The notes under the pieces were generated by a model that was given only the letters and a program-made list of their open reading frames with translations, searched no databases and had not been told where the DNA came from. Of a DNA stretch of 64,000 bases, positions 41,855-49,878 are shown in pieces (positions within the stretch are counted from its first letter, which is position 1; each line of letters begins with the position of its first letter). A program made the position numbers and the translations under genes. Source of the DNA: Sphingomonas sp. JC676 (lineage in GTDB: Bacteria; Pseudomonadota; Alphaproteobacteria; Sphingomonadales; Sphingomonadaceae); NCBI RefSeq assembly GCF_014489075.1, contig NZ_JACTGR010000004.1, positions 496,001-560,000 of the forward strand. The letters run 5' to 3'.

Positions 41855-41872
41855 GCTCGAGATATTAATCCC

Positions 41873-43156
41873 GTGATCGCGCAAATTTGGCGCGCAGGGC
41901 CTGCAGCGATCGCGTCATTGATGACCATTCTCGCCGCCGCTCCGGCGACGGCGCAGGAAAGCGCAGCCCCGCTTTACCAGTTTCAGGCCGATGGCCGGCC
42001 GCGGTGGGCAGGTCCCGAGAACCGCGACGCCGCCAAGGCCGCCGGCGGCCGCGAAAATCGCGGCGCCAAGGGCCGTGCCTTCGAGACGCTCGCCGCCGGC
42101 GCATCGCTGACATTGGCCGACATCCATGGCGCGGGCATCATCGACCGGATGTGGATTACCACCGAAGACCGGTCGCCCGAGATGCTGCGCGGCCTCCGGC
42201 TCGACATCTATTGGGATGGAGCGGCAAAGCCGGCGGTATCGGTACCGCTCGGCGACTTCTTCGGCGCGGGCGCGGGTGCGCTGGTACCGATGGAGACCGC
42301 GTTGCTGGCGAGCCCGGAAGGGCGATCCTATGTTTCCTACATCCCGATGCCGTTTCGCACCCGCGCGCGTATCGTCGTGACCAACGAGGCGGGCAAGCCG
42401 CTCAAGCTTATCTTCTGGGACGTCGACTTCCGGCAGCTCGCGGCTGCCCCCAGGGATGCGCTCTATTTCCATGCATATTGGAGCCGTACGCGGCAAACGC
42501 CGCTTGGCCGGGACTTTTCAATTCTCCCGAAAATATCCGGTCGGGGGCGGTTCCTGGGGACGATCGTCACGACCTTCACCAACCCGGCTTATGGCAAGAG
42601 CTGGTGGGGCGAAGGCGAGGTTAAGATCTATCTGGACGGCGATGATGTGCTGCCGACTTTGGCCGGGACCGGCACCGAGGACTATATCGGCACCGGGTGG
42701 GGGCAGGGCACCTATGCCCATCGCTTCCAGGGATCGCCGGTAGCGGACGAGCCGCGCGGTCGCTGGACCTTCTACCGTTTCCATATCCCCGATCCGATCT
42801 TCTTCGACCGCGATATACGCGTCGACCTTCAGCAGATCGGCGGCGCGCCCAAGAAGCAGGTGGTTGAGATGCTGTCGGCGGGCGTGAAGCTAATACCGGT
42901 AACGGTTGATCCGGGCGGCCGGGCCGCGTTCCGCCAGTTACTCACCGCGGGAACGAAGGTGACCGACCCAGGCCTTCCAGACGGCTGGACCAATTTTTAT
43001 CGCAGCGACGATGTCTCCGCGATCGCCTTCTTCTATCTGGACAAGCCGATGAGCGGTCTGCCGCCGTTACCGGCCGCGGACGAGCGGCTGGCAGGGCTTC
43101 GCCCGCCCGCACCACCGGACAGGAAGCCCTCCGGGCCGGGTAGCCCCGGAGAGTAG
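41873..43156 (+). CDS. Secreted DUF2961 protein (GH172-like)
   Basis: A 427-residue protein with an N-terminal signal region (AAIASLMTILAAAPATAQ) and the DUF2961 domain: HGAGIIDRMWITTEDRSPEM, a characteristic FFGAGAGALVPMET, SWWGEGEVKIYLDGDD and the active-site signature GTGTEDYIGTGWGQG with the catalytic Glu. DUF2961 defines glycoside hydrolase family 172, whose studied members act on fructofuranose or arabinofuranose glycans. Export and the arabinose-type enzymes at 51-63 kb hint at furanose-containing polysaccharides. Pro-rich tail. Confidence 0.88.
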   Translation: MIAQIWRAGPAAIASLMTILAAAPATAQESAAPLYQFQADGRPRWAGPENRDAAKAAGGRENRGAKGRAFETLAAGASLTLADIHGAGIIDRMWITTEDRSPEMLRGLRLDIYWDGAAKPAVSVPLGDFFGAGAGALVPMETALLASPEGRSYVSYIPMPFRTRARIVVTNEAGKPLKLIFWDVDFRQLAAAPRDALYFHAYWSRTRQTPLGRDFSILPKISGRGRFLGTIVTTFTNPAYGKSWWGEGEVKIYLDGDDVLPTLAGTGTEDYIGTGWGQGTYAHRFQGSPVADEPRGRWTFYRFHIPDPIFFDRDIRVDLQQIGGAPKKQVVEMLSAGVKLIPVTVDPGGRAAFRQLLTAGTKVTDPGLPDGWTNFYRSDDVSAIAFFYLDKPMSGLPPLPAADERLAGLRPPAPPDRKPSGPGSPGE

Positions 43157-43429
43157 ATATCGACCAAGTCAGCGCTACGGGGCGTTGTCGCATTGGCCGG
43201 TGATTTCTTCGATTTCGCGAAGCGGAAAAGGCTCAGGCGTAACTCGATCCGGGCAGGTCATCCCACCTCGCGGGTGGGTCATCTCCCTCCGTGTTCCTCA
43301 GGCACATTGCTCCAGCCCGCGAATGCCCGGATGCGGCGATGCCCCCCGGCCACAGCGTACGCGGCCAGTTAAGCGGCGATATGAAGATATTCCGGCGAGA
43401 AGTCCGCAGTGAGGCGCATGCCGGCCCAG

Positions 43430-44553
43430 TCGACGATCCGGATCTCGCGTCCGATCCGCATGAGCGACCCTTCCTCGGCAGCGCGCGCTGATGGCCTCGC
43501 CTTCATGGCCCCAAATCCCGACGACGCGGCGAGCATGAAGCGGCACAACCGCGTAAACAGACCTTGCCACCGTCAAGACGAGCGAGAGGCAACTAAGCCC
43601 GGCGTCCGAGAAGCCGTTGAGCCCGCCATGCACCAGGACATAGCCTTCGCTCTCGACCGCCTCCTTGAGCAACGCCGGAAGCGAGCGCACCAGCTCGGGG
43701 TTGGTGCCGTAGCCGAGATGGAAGTCGAACTTGAAGCGGTTTCTCGCCCGCCTCGTGGTGTTCAATATCTCGAAGTCGAGCAGCTTGCGGTTGGCTGTGA
43801 TCCGCTCCTCGCCATTGCCGCCGCGGATTCGTGTCGACTTCAGGCCGATCGCCTCGACGGTGCCCGAGCCCGACCCTTGTCGTAGGAAATCGAGTCGCCG
43901 AGCCGGAACGGGCGGTCGAAGATGATCGCCAGCGCCGCAAACAAATCCGCGAAGACGCCCTGCGCGGCGAGGCCTATGGCGATGCCGCCGAACCCCAGAC
44001 CGGCAATGAGACCGGTGACATTGACGCCCAGATTGCTGAGCACCAGCACGGCGGAGATTGCGAACAGGGCGATGGTGACCAGCAGCCGGATGATCCCGAG
44101 CGCGCTGGCAGGCCGTGGTCGTGTTTCGGGTCCGCCCTAGTACGGTGCTCGATAGCACCGAAGATGATCTCGCGCGCCCAGACCGCCCCCTGGTAGACCG
44201 CGACGATCGTGAACAGGAAGACGGTGGTCGCGTGGTTACGGGCGGGGCGTCGGCATAGCCGATGACAAGCCTTGCGGCGGTCATGATCATGAACAAGGTG
44301 CCGGTCTTTGCCAGCGCCCGCCCGACGATGCTGTACCAGGTTGCAACACCCTCGCCGCGCTTGCGAACCCGCACGGCCCAGCCGCGCAGCAACAATAATA
44401 GGCCGACGATCCGGCACGGATTGCAATAGCGATGGCGATCGCCAGTCAATGCGAGGTGAGCCATGCGATTGCGTCGGCAACGAGGTCGCGAATTTGGGCG
44501 ATCACGTCGCCTCGGCGCAGGGCGGTAATGGATGTGCTGTTCTCGGTGTTCAT
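43430..44553 (-). pseudogene. Decayed small-conductance mechanosensitive channel (MscS family) gene
   Basis: Pieces of one MscS protein are spread over frames. The ATG at 44553 opens MNTENSTSITALRRGDV, then a TGA replaces a Trp codon. TWYSIVGRALAKTGTLFMIM, then ATTVFLFTIVAVYQGAVWAR, follow in other frames. The pore helix and beta domain (SNLGVNVTGLIAGLGFGGIA, FDRPFRLGDSISYDKG) and the C-terminal vestibule (EAIGLKSTRIR, RFKFDFHLGYGTNPELVRSL) are in two further frames. At least four disruptions mean no functional channel. Confidence 0.75.
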
Positions 44554-44634
44554 GCCGCCGAAAATTATGAGCAGAAGGGCGGTTCCCTCTTGTCGCTGCG
44601 CTGCGGCAATTGCCGTGAGCCGTCCGGGCGATTC

Positions 44635-45033
44635 CTAGGCGGCCGTCCGCACCCTCACCAAGCCCTCGAATGTGCCTCGAACCGGAGGCGAGGCGCCAGC
44701 AACCAGTACAGAGACCTGGGACAGAAATGCATCGGCCCCATCGCCGGCGCACCGTTCCGCCATCGCCCAGCTGCCGAATTCGCGTTCGTCGATCTGCCTG
44801 TTCGAGAGGATGACGATGGCCCGGTGCCGGCCATCCTCCCGGATGCGCTCCAGCGTTTGAGTGATCTGCGGTTCGTGGCCTTCGATCGCCTGCAGGAAGC
44901 GCTTGCCGTCCGAATAGAGCAATCCGGTGATTCCATCCCGGCGGTTGTTGATCTGCGAGGTCACGAGGATCTCGTGTAGATCGGCAGCACTGACGTCGCT
45001 CGCCGCGGTGCTGATATATACTATCTGGCGCAT
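44635..45033 (-). CDS. BLUF-domain blue-light photoreceptor
   Basis: A 132-residue protein that is one BLUF domain. Key flavin-contacting residues are present with the spacing of characterised members: Tyr6 (RQIVYISTA), Asn30 (SQINNRRDGITGLLY), Gln48 (RFLQAIEG) and a C-terminal Trp in REFGSWAMA. BLUF proteins bind FAD and change hydrogen bonding on blue light. No effector domain is fused and none is obvious next door, so it must signal by protein contact. The MscS remnant lies downstream. Confidence 0.92.
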   Translation of the reverse strand: MRQIVYISTAASDVSAADLHEILVTSQINNRRDGITGLLYSDGKRFLQAIEGHEPQITQTLERIREDGRHRAIVILSNRQIDEREFGSWAMAERCAGDGADAFLSQVSVLVAGASPPVRGTFEGLVRVRTAA

Positions 45034-45175
45034 GCAATCCCCTTTGGCTGTGCAAGCAGCCTAGACCTAACCCGTTAGAAACTCGTGAAAATGCGCTTGA
45101 TCTGGGTCAGGCGCACGTTGCTTGCAGGCGAGGCCCCCGCGATCCTGGACACAAGGCTCCAGCTCTTTGCACCGC

Positions 45176-45466
45176 TCAACATTCATGACGGGGAAGCGAA
45201 GTCCCGCGACATGGCACGGATTCTTCCGGATCAGAGGCCAGGCCCCTTCGCGCAAGCTCTTTGCGGAGCGGTGCCACCAGTGAAATTGGCCCATGCAGGC
45301 TGACATTTTTCAGATGGCTCTGTAACGCCTCGGCCGTCATCCTTGGAATTTCAGTCAGGAGCGCGGCATGGAGGTCAATGGGGGTCGGGCCGGTAGCCTC
45401 ACCCGCCGGCGCAGGTTTCTTGATGGCCGCTTTGCGTTTGGGTCGGCTTGTCCCTTTATCGGCCAT
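45176..45466 (-). CDS. Hypothetical protein, paralogous to the gene at 36549
   Basis: A 96-residue protein with a basic N-terminus (MADKGTSRPKRKAAIKKPAP), a helical core (AALLTEIPRMTAEALQSHLK, LVAPLRKELARRGL) and an unusual Cys-containing tail. The core follows the same residue pattern as the protein at 36549-36809. The ribosome site GAGAGG is eight bases from the start. It lies just downstream, on the same strand, of the Fap-like operon and may be co-transcribed, but no functional link is evident. Confidence 0.55.
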   Translation of the reverse strand: MADKGTSRPKRKAAIKKPAPAGEATGPTPIDLHAALLTEIPRMTAEALQSHLKNVSLHGPISLVAPLRKELARRGLASDPEESVPCRGTSLPRHEC

Positions 45467-45480
45467 GGCGCACCTCTCGC

Positions 45481-46746
45481 TTACCCCCCCGTTAGCAGGA
45501 CGAAAGGAACGCGCAGCACGGTGCGCAAATCGGTCGCATCCTCTGTCGCGCCCACTTCAACGGACCAGTTGAGGCTCGCCCGGTCGCTCATTCGATAGGT
45601 AATGCCCAGCAGCAATCGGCCGATCTGAAGATCCCTTGATCGAGTCACACGCTCTCCTGGCCATTGCGGCGTCGGGTCAATAAGACTGGTGCTCGTGCGG
45701 GTTCCAAAGACCCAACTATGCGCATAGCCCAGGTTGATCGTCGTCCGTTGATTGAACGAGACGCCGATGCCGGCGCTGAAAGACAAGGCGTCGCCCGGAT
45801 CGACATGATTGATAATGACAGGCGGAATTTGCGTGTTCACGTCCTTGCCGAGGTTGAATGTGTATCCTGCCGTTGCGAACAGCACCACCGGATCGCTCGG
45901 TAGGATTGCCGTGACACTTGGCGAAATGCCGTAGAAGCCGGCGCCGGTGGCCGCGCGCAATGCCCGGCCCAGCTCGTCGCGAGGGACGGCAAAAGGGTCG
46001 CTTCCCGTCGGCAACACCGCCTGGAGATTGCCGATAAGGTAGGGCCATCCTGACCCGCCGCCAGTCAGCTGGTAGCGCGCCGTCAGCTCAAGATCGCCAA
46101 TGCCATTGCCTTTTGCCGAGCTGTCGATCGTCGCTGCAGAATCGTCGGGCGTCGTACCTGAGACCGGGGCAATGATCGACGCGTCCGAGCGGTAGACATA
46201 GGGCATGCGAATCCCGAGCTCGAACCGGTCCGTCACGCCGTAGCGCAGGGCCGCCGAACCGGTCAGGACGTCCTGACGACTTTCGTTGATGTCAAAAACA
46301 CCGACCAGCACCACCTCGACCAGCTCGATTCCTCTGAAGATGGCCCGACTGCGGTCTGCGCGTGCATAGTCGAGCTGCAGTTCGCCCGTCAGCTGGCCTG
46401 CGCGCGTGATGATACTCCCTTGGCCGTCGAGCACTGCAAGCTCGATCGGGCGTTCCTCATCAGCAGGGGCCTGGCCGACGCGTTCCAGCGCCTGTCCCCC
46501 GGGCACGGTTGGGCTCGCCGGCGCCGGGGCCGGCGATGCCGCGCTGGCAAGCAGCTCTGCCCGGAGCGATTTCAATTCCACTTCCTGTGCATCGAGACGG
46601 CGACGTTGTGCTTCGATCAGATCGAGCGCCTGATCCAGCCGCCGCTCGATCGAGTCCACGCGCGGGACGATCGGCACATCTTGGGACCGCGCTTGCGCCG
46701 TAGTAACGGGCAAGATCAGCACGGCACACACCAAGGCCATCTTCAT
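45481..46746 (-). CDS. Outer-membrane beta-barrel with N-terminal coiled coil, FapF-like
   Basis: A 421-residue exported protein: signal peptide (MKMALVCAVLILPVTTAQAR), a coiled-coil heptad region of about 45 residues (RVDSIERRLDQALDLIEAQR then RRLDAQEVELKSLRAELL), a Pro/Ala linker, and a roughly 300-residue barrel with alternating strands (GELQLDYARAD, FELGIRMPYVYRSD, DLELTARYQLTGG, TTINLGYAHSWVFG) ending in FVLLTGG. This is the layout and length of Pseudomonas FapF, the trimeric pore that secretes Fap amyloid subunits. It is last in the operon, as fapF is. No sequence identity was computed. Confidence 0.7.
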   Translation of the reverse strand: MKMALVCAVLILPVTTAQARSQDVPIVPRVDSIERRLDQALDLIEAQRRRLDAQEVELKSLRAELLASAASPAPAPASPTVPGGQALERVGQAPADEERPIELAVLDGQGSIITRAGQLTGELQLDYARADRSRAIFRGIELVEVVLVGVFDINESRQDVLTGSAALRYGVTDRFELGIRMPYVYRSDASIIAPVSGTTPDDSAATIDSSAKGNGIGDLELTARYQLTGGGSGWPYLIGNLQAVLPTGSDPFAVPRDELGRALRAATGAGFYGISPSVTAILPSDPVVLFATAGYTFNLGKDVNTQIPPVIINHVDPGDALSFSAGIGVSFNQRTTINLGYAHSWVFGTRTSTSLIDPTPQWPGERVTRSRDLQIGRLLLGITYRMSDRASLNWSVEVGATEDATDLRTVLRVPFVLLTGG

Positions 46747-46760
46747 CCGGTTCTCTCCAG

Positions 46761-47432
46761 CTATCGCACGCGGGACTGGAGCGCATCGATCGCGATGTTC
46801 TCGACTCTGGGCATCGCCGAACCGACCAGATCGGGACCTGCATTTCGCAAGTCGATTGCCAAGGTGGTGGTGGTGTCGATCACTCTGTCGTTTCCGCTGT
46901 TCGTGATCAGCGAACCGAAGGCCGCTCCTGCGAAATGCGTAACCGAAAAATCGGATCCTTGGAGAGCGGCTTGCGCGACCCCGCCCTGGTCCTTTCGGAA
47001 GACGGTGCCGAAGTCCGTCTGCACCGGGCCGGTCGGATCGACGGGCATTAAGCCCTCGCGTATTTGCATCGACGCTGCGTCGGCTGTCGAGACGGCAGGC
47101 GCGCCGTATCCGGGCACCACCTGAATTCCGGTGCGGCTGTCGTACGACACGCTGGGCAAGGGCGTCCGGCCGTCGGCGCCGCGCGACTCGGACGTCACCC
47201 GTTCTCCGGGCCGGGGCACGAATATCGTGAATTTCGGCTGGCCTTGGTCGATCTTGAACACGCTGCGCAGGACGACCGCATTGTCTATGGCGGTTTCGGT
47301 CTGCACGGTGATCGCCACGTCGATCCCGTTTGGAAGGTGAATGCCGCCGCGCTGATTTGCCAGTTCCGCGTCCGAAAGCGCGGTTCCGAAGAGTTCGGCC
47401 GACAATAGGGCCAAGGGAAGGAACATGCCCAT
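46761..47432 (-). CDS. Exported protein, FapE-like by position
   Basis: A 223-residue protein beginning MGMFLPLALLSAELFGTALS, a short hydrophobic leader. It contains QRGGIHLPNGIDVAITVQTE, a probable RGADGRTPLPSVSYDSRTGI, and a C-terminal GSLITNSGNDRVIDTTTTLA with Asn/Thr-rich strand-like sequence. It lies between the C39 peptidase and the barrel gene, 3 and 14 bp from them, the place FapE occupies in Pseudomonas. Family identity was not recognised directly; the FapE role (an exported fibre-associated component) is inferred from order and size. Confidence 0.55.
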   Translation of the reverse strand: MGMFLPLALLSAELFGTALSDAELANQRGGIHLPNGIDVAITVQTETAIDNAVVLRSVFKIDQGQPKFTIFVPRPGERVTSESRGADGRTPLPSVSYDSRTGIQVVPGYGAPAVSTADAASMQIREGLMPVDPTGPVQTDFGTVFRKDQGGVAQAALQGSDFSVTHFAGAAFGSLITNSGNDRVIDTTTTLAIDLRNAGPDLVGSAMPRVENIAIDALQSRVR

Positions 47433-47435
47433 TGC

Positions 47436-48140
47436 CTAGAAGTCCCGATAAAATGGACTGGTCAAGGCGAGCGCCTGGAGACTGATCGGGTCGGCAAAAC
47501 TCCCATGGACAGGCGCGCGCGTATAGCCGGCCCATTGAAGGCGCGAATTGAAGCTAGATTTCGCACGTGCGCGATCGTCGGCGAGCACGAAGTAGATGCC
47601 GTTCCAGGCAGCCTCGAAACGTGAACGCGACATGGCTGTGAGGCCCGACGACGGGTCTCCGATAAGAACTTCCTTCTCTCGGACCCCCTTTACGACGACG
47701 AAATGCCGATAGTCCTTGACGCGGATGAGCGCGATGCCGGGAATGCCGCTCGTCTCGATCTGGCCGAGCGAAACCTTGTAGCCATCGGCACGCAGGCCGC
47801 GACTGGCAAGCCATCGCTTCATGTCAAGCAACGAGAAGCCCAGCTTGCGTATCTGGGCGCGGTCCCCGGCTGCCCACATGCCGCGAAAGGCACTCTCCTC
47901 GGCGACGTTGTAGCCATAGTGATAGCGCAGCAGGGTAGCGAGCGCTGCCGACCCGCAGCTGAAGTCGTAGCGCTGCCGCACCACGGTAGCGAAGCGCCTG
48001 TCGATGACACTCGACACTGGCACCATCACGTCGCCGTTCGCGCCGCTGCCGATGGCGAAGCGGGGTGTTTGAGCTCGGGAGCCGCTGCAACCGCACAGTA
48101 TCAACGACGACAACACCAATCCGGCGGATATCGCGTTCAT
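47436..48140 (-). CDS. C39-family peptidase lipoprotein, FapD-like
   Basis: A 234-residue protein with a lipoprotein-type leader (VLSSLILCGCS) and a C39 bacteriocin-processing peptidase domain: catalytic Cys62 in QRYDFSCGSAALATLL with oxyanion Gln56, His146 in DYRHFVVVKG and Asp162 in LIGDPSSG. No ABC transporter is attached, unlike bacteriocin exporters. Free C39 peptidases of this size are FapD in Pseudomonas fap operons, where they assist secretion or processing of amyloid subunits. It starts in an ATGA overlap with the upstream small exported protein. Confidence 0.8.
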   Translation of the reverse strand: MNAISAGLVLSSLILCGCSGSRAQTPRFAIGSGANGDVMVPVSSVIDRRFATVVRQRYDFSCGSAALATLLRYHYGYNVAEESAFRGMWAAGDRAQIRKLGFSLLDMKRWLASRGLRADGYKVSLGQIETSGIPGIALIRVKDYRHFVVVKGVREKEVLIGDPSSGLTAMSRSRFEAAWNGIYFVLADDRARAKSSFNSRLQWAGYTRAPVHGSFADPISLQALALTSPFYRDF

Positions 48141-48496
48141 GGTGTCGGGCTGATCGCAATGGCTACATTCATCGCGGAGTTAATCGCGACGTTGTTGCCG
48201 GTGTTTACGTTGACCATCGACAGGCCGTTCATGTTCTGGAAGGCGTTGTCGGAGATGCGCACTTCGCCGGTCACGACGTTGTCGCCGACGCTGTTCCGGC
48301 TGACGCCTGCTGTCTGCTGCGCCTTGGCGATCATCGTCAGATCCTCGCGCCCCGCAATGGCTTTCAGCGTTTCCTCGGAAACTGGTGCCTGTGTGAACGG
48401 CTCCTCCGCTACGGCCGGAGCGGTCTGTGCAGCAGCACTCATCGTCGACGTCGCGAGCGAACCCAGAAGCGGAAGAATGTAGCGGAAGCCGGGCAT
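48137..48496 (-). CDS. Small exported protein with Fap-subunit-like C-terminus
   Basis: A 119-residue protein: signal peptide (PGFRYILPLLGSLATSTMSA), a charged helix (VSEETLKAIAGREDLTMIAK) and a C-terminal Asn/Val-rich segment NAFQNMNGLSMVNVNTGNN followed by VAINSAMNVAIAISP. That ending parallels the last 25 residues of the repeat protein next door and the G-N-Q-x-x-N-A-V/I-x pattern of Fap subunits. It could be the FapA or FapB equivalent, such as a chaperone or nucleator. The ribosome site is AGGAAAG; it overlaps the C39 gene by ATGA. Confidence 0.6.
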   Translation of the reverse strand: MPGFRYILPLLGSLATSTMSAAAQTAPAVAEEPFTQAPVSEETLKAIAGREDLTMIAKAQQTAGVSRNSVGDNVVTGEVRISDNAFQNMNGLSMVNVNTGNNVAINSAMNVAIAISPTP

Positions 48497-48561
48497 TATT
48501 TCTTTCCTGCACGAAAGAGGGTGCCGGCGACGCGAGGGGGTGCGCCGCCGGCGGGAGAACC

Positions 48562-49695
48562 TCAGGGGTTGATGTCCCCAGCGGAGAGAGCGATGCTGAC
48601 ATTGGCGTTCTGCGACGCGCCGACACCGGTATTCTGGTTCAGCGCCTGGATGCCCGCGAAGTTCTGGAATGAGCTTCCACCGGTGCGCAGGCTGTTGTCG
48701 GTTGTCGGACCGTCACCCTCGCTGCCGTTGAAGGTGACCGAGACGCCGGTGACGTAGCTCGAGAGCGAGCCGCTCGCGACCAGGGCATTGTCCCCGAATA
48801 CCGAATCGGCGCTCGCTACCGCGGTGCGCGTCGACGTATCGACTGAGTTGTCATTGTAGCTGTCGGCAACCGAATTGTCGGTATTGTCGACGGAGTTGTC
48901 ATTGTTGCTGTCGTTCATCGAATTGTCGTTGCCGCTATCGGCTATATCGACAGAGTTGTCGGTTGTGTTGTTGCTGTTGTTGATCGAACTGTCGTTGCCG
49001 CTGTCGGCCACGTCGATCGAATTGTCCGTCGTCTTGGTATTGTTGCTGTAGTTGGTCGAGCTGTCGTTGCCGCTATCAGCAACGCTGACATTCGTCGAGC
49101 TGTCATTGTTGCTGTCATTGGTGGAGTTGTCGGTGTTGGTCGAATTATCGTTGCCGCTGTCCGCAACGTCGATCGAGTTGTCGGTATTGACCGAGTTATC
49201 GGTCGTTGAATTGTCATTTCCACTGTCAGCTACATCAATGGAATTGTCGGTCGTATTGTTGCTGTTATTGGTCGAGCTGTCGTTGCCGCTGTCCGCGACG
49301 CTCACCGTGGTGGACTTGTCGTTGTAGCTCCCTCTGGTCGAGCTGTCGTTCGCGCTGTCGGTGACGGCGACGTCGGTAGAGGAATCGTTGCCACCATTAT
49401 TGCTGTCATTGATCGAATTGTCGGTATTCACCGAATTGTCGTTGCCGCTGTCGGCCACATCGATCGATTTGTCCGTGTTCACCGAATTGTTGTTATTGCT
49501 GTCGTTCACCGAGTTGTCGGTGGCGGTGTTACCGTTGAGGTAGGAGGATTGATCGCTTGTGGCGGTAGAGCCATTGTTCGCCGCGTTCTGCCCTGCGTTG
49601 GCGCTGCTATTGTCCTGGGGGACGGTCTGGGCCGCTGCAGGCGCCGCAACGAGCAGAGCTGCCACCGAACACGTATAGAAAAGATTGATCTTCAT
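48562..49695 (-). CDS. Asn/Ser/Asp-rich repeat protein, putative Fap-like amyloid subunit
   Basis: A 377-residue secreted protein: signal peptide (MKINLFYTCSVAALLVAAPA), about 230 residues built from Asn-Ser-Asp repeats around ADSGND (seven exact cores) alternating with T-D-N-S and S-N-N units, then a 90-residue C-terminal domain ending GIQALNQNTGVGASQNANVS. It has no Cys after the leader and almost no charged residues other than Asp, as expected of functional amyloid or fibre proteins; FapC is the closest known design. It is the first gene of the operon. Calcium binding through the Asp-rich repeats is an alternative idea. Confidence 0.7.
   Translation of the reverse strand: MKINLFYTCSVAALLVAAPAAAQTVPQDNSSANAGQNAANNGSTATSDQSSYLNGNTATDNSVNDSNNNNSVNTDKSIDVADSGNDNSVNTDNSINDSNNGGNDSSTDVAVTDSANDSSTRGSYNDKSTTVSVADSGNDSSTNNSNNTTDNSIDVADSGNDNSTTDNSVNTDNSIDVADSGNDNSTNTDNSTNDSNNDSSTNVSVADSGNDSSTNYSNNTKTTDNSIDVADSGNDSSINNSNNTTDNSVDIADSGNDNSMNDSNNDNSVDNTDNSVADSYNDNSVDTSTRTAVASADSVFGDNALVASGSLSSYVTGVSVTFNGSEGDGPTTDNSLRTGGSSFQNFAGIQALNQNTGVGASQNANVSIALSAGDINP
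48850..49545 (-). repeat. Imperfect in-gene tandem repeats of the fibre protein
   Basis: Degenerate units of roughly 25-45 bases encoding ADSGND(N/S)S and T(D)NS spacers repeat throughout, with many synonymous differences, suggesting selection on protein sequence. This is coding repeat, not CRISPR. Repeat number variation between strains would be expected. Confidence 0.75.
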
Positions 49696-49878
49696 GGTCG
49701 CGTTCCTTCTCCAAGCATTTCGCTACGCCTTGGCTTCCCCCGTTGGTGGGACCTGGACCGTGCGGCGCCCTTGTCGGGCACCCGGCAAGAATTGAATGTT
49801 TTCCGCGACTTGATCTCCCCCGATCCGAGAGCAATCGCCGCCCCCGAACGGTGTTGCCTAGTCCCCCCAGATGGGGGG

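Noticed and set aside
48840..49545. CRISPR-like array
   Set aside because: The repeats are imperfect, of unequal length and in frame within one secreted protein; no constant-length spacers.
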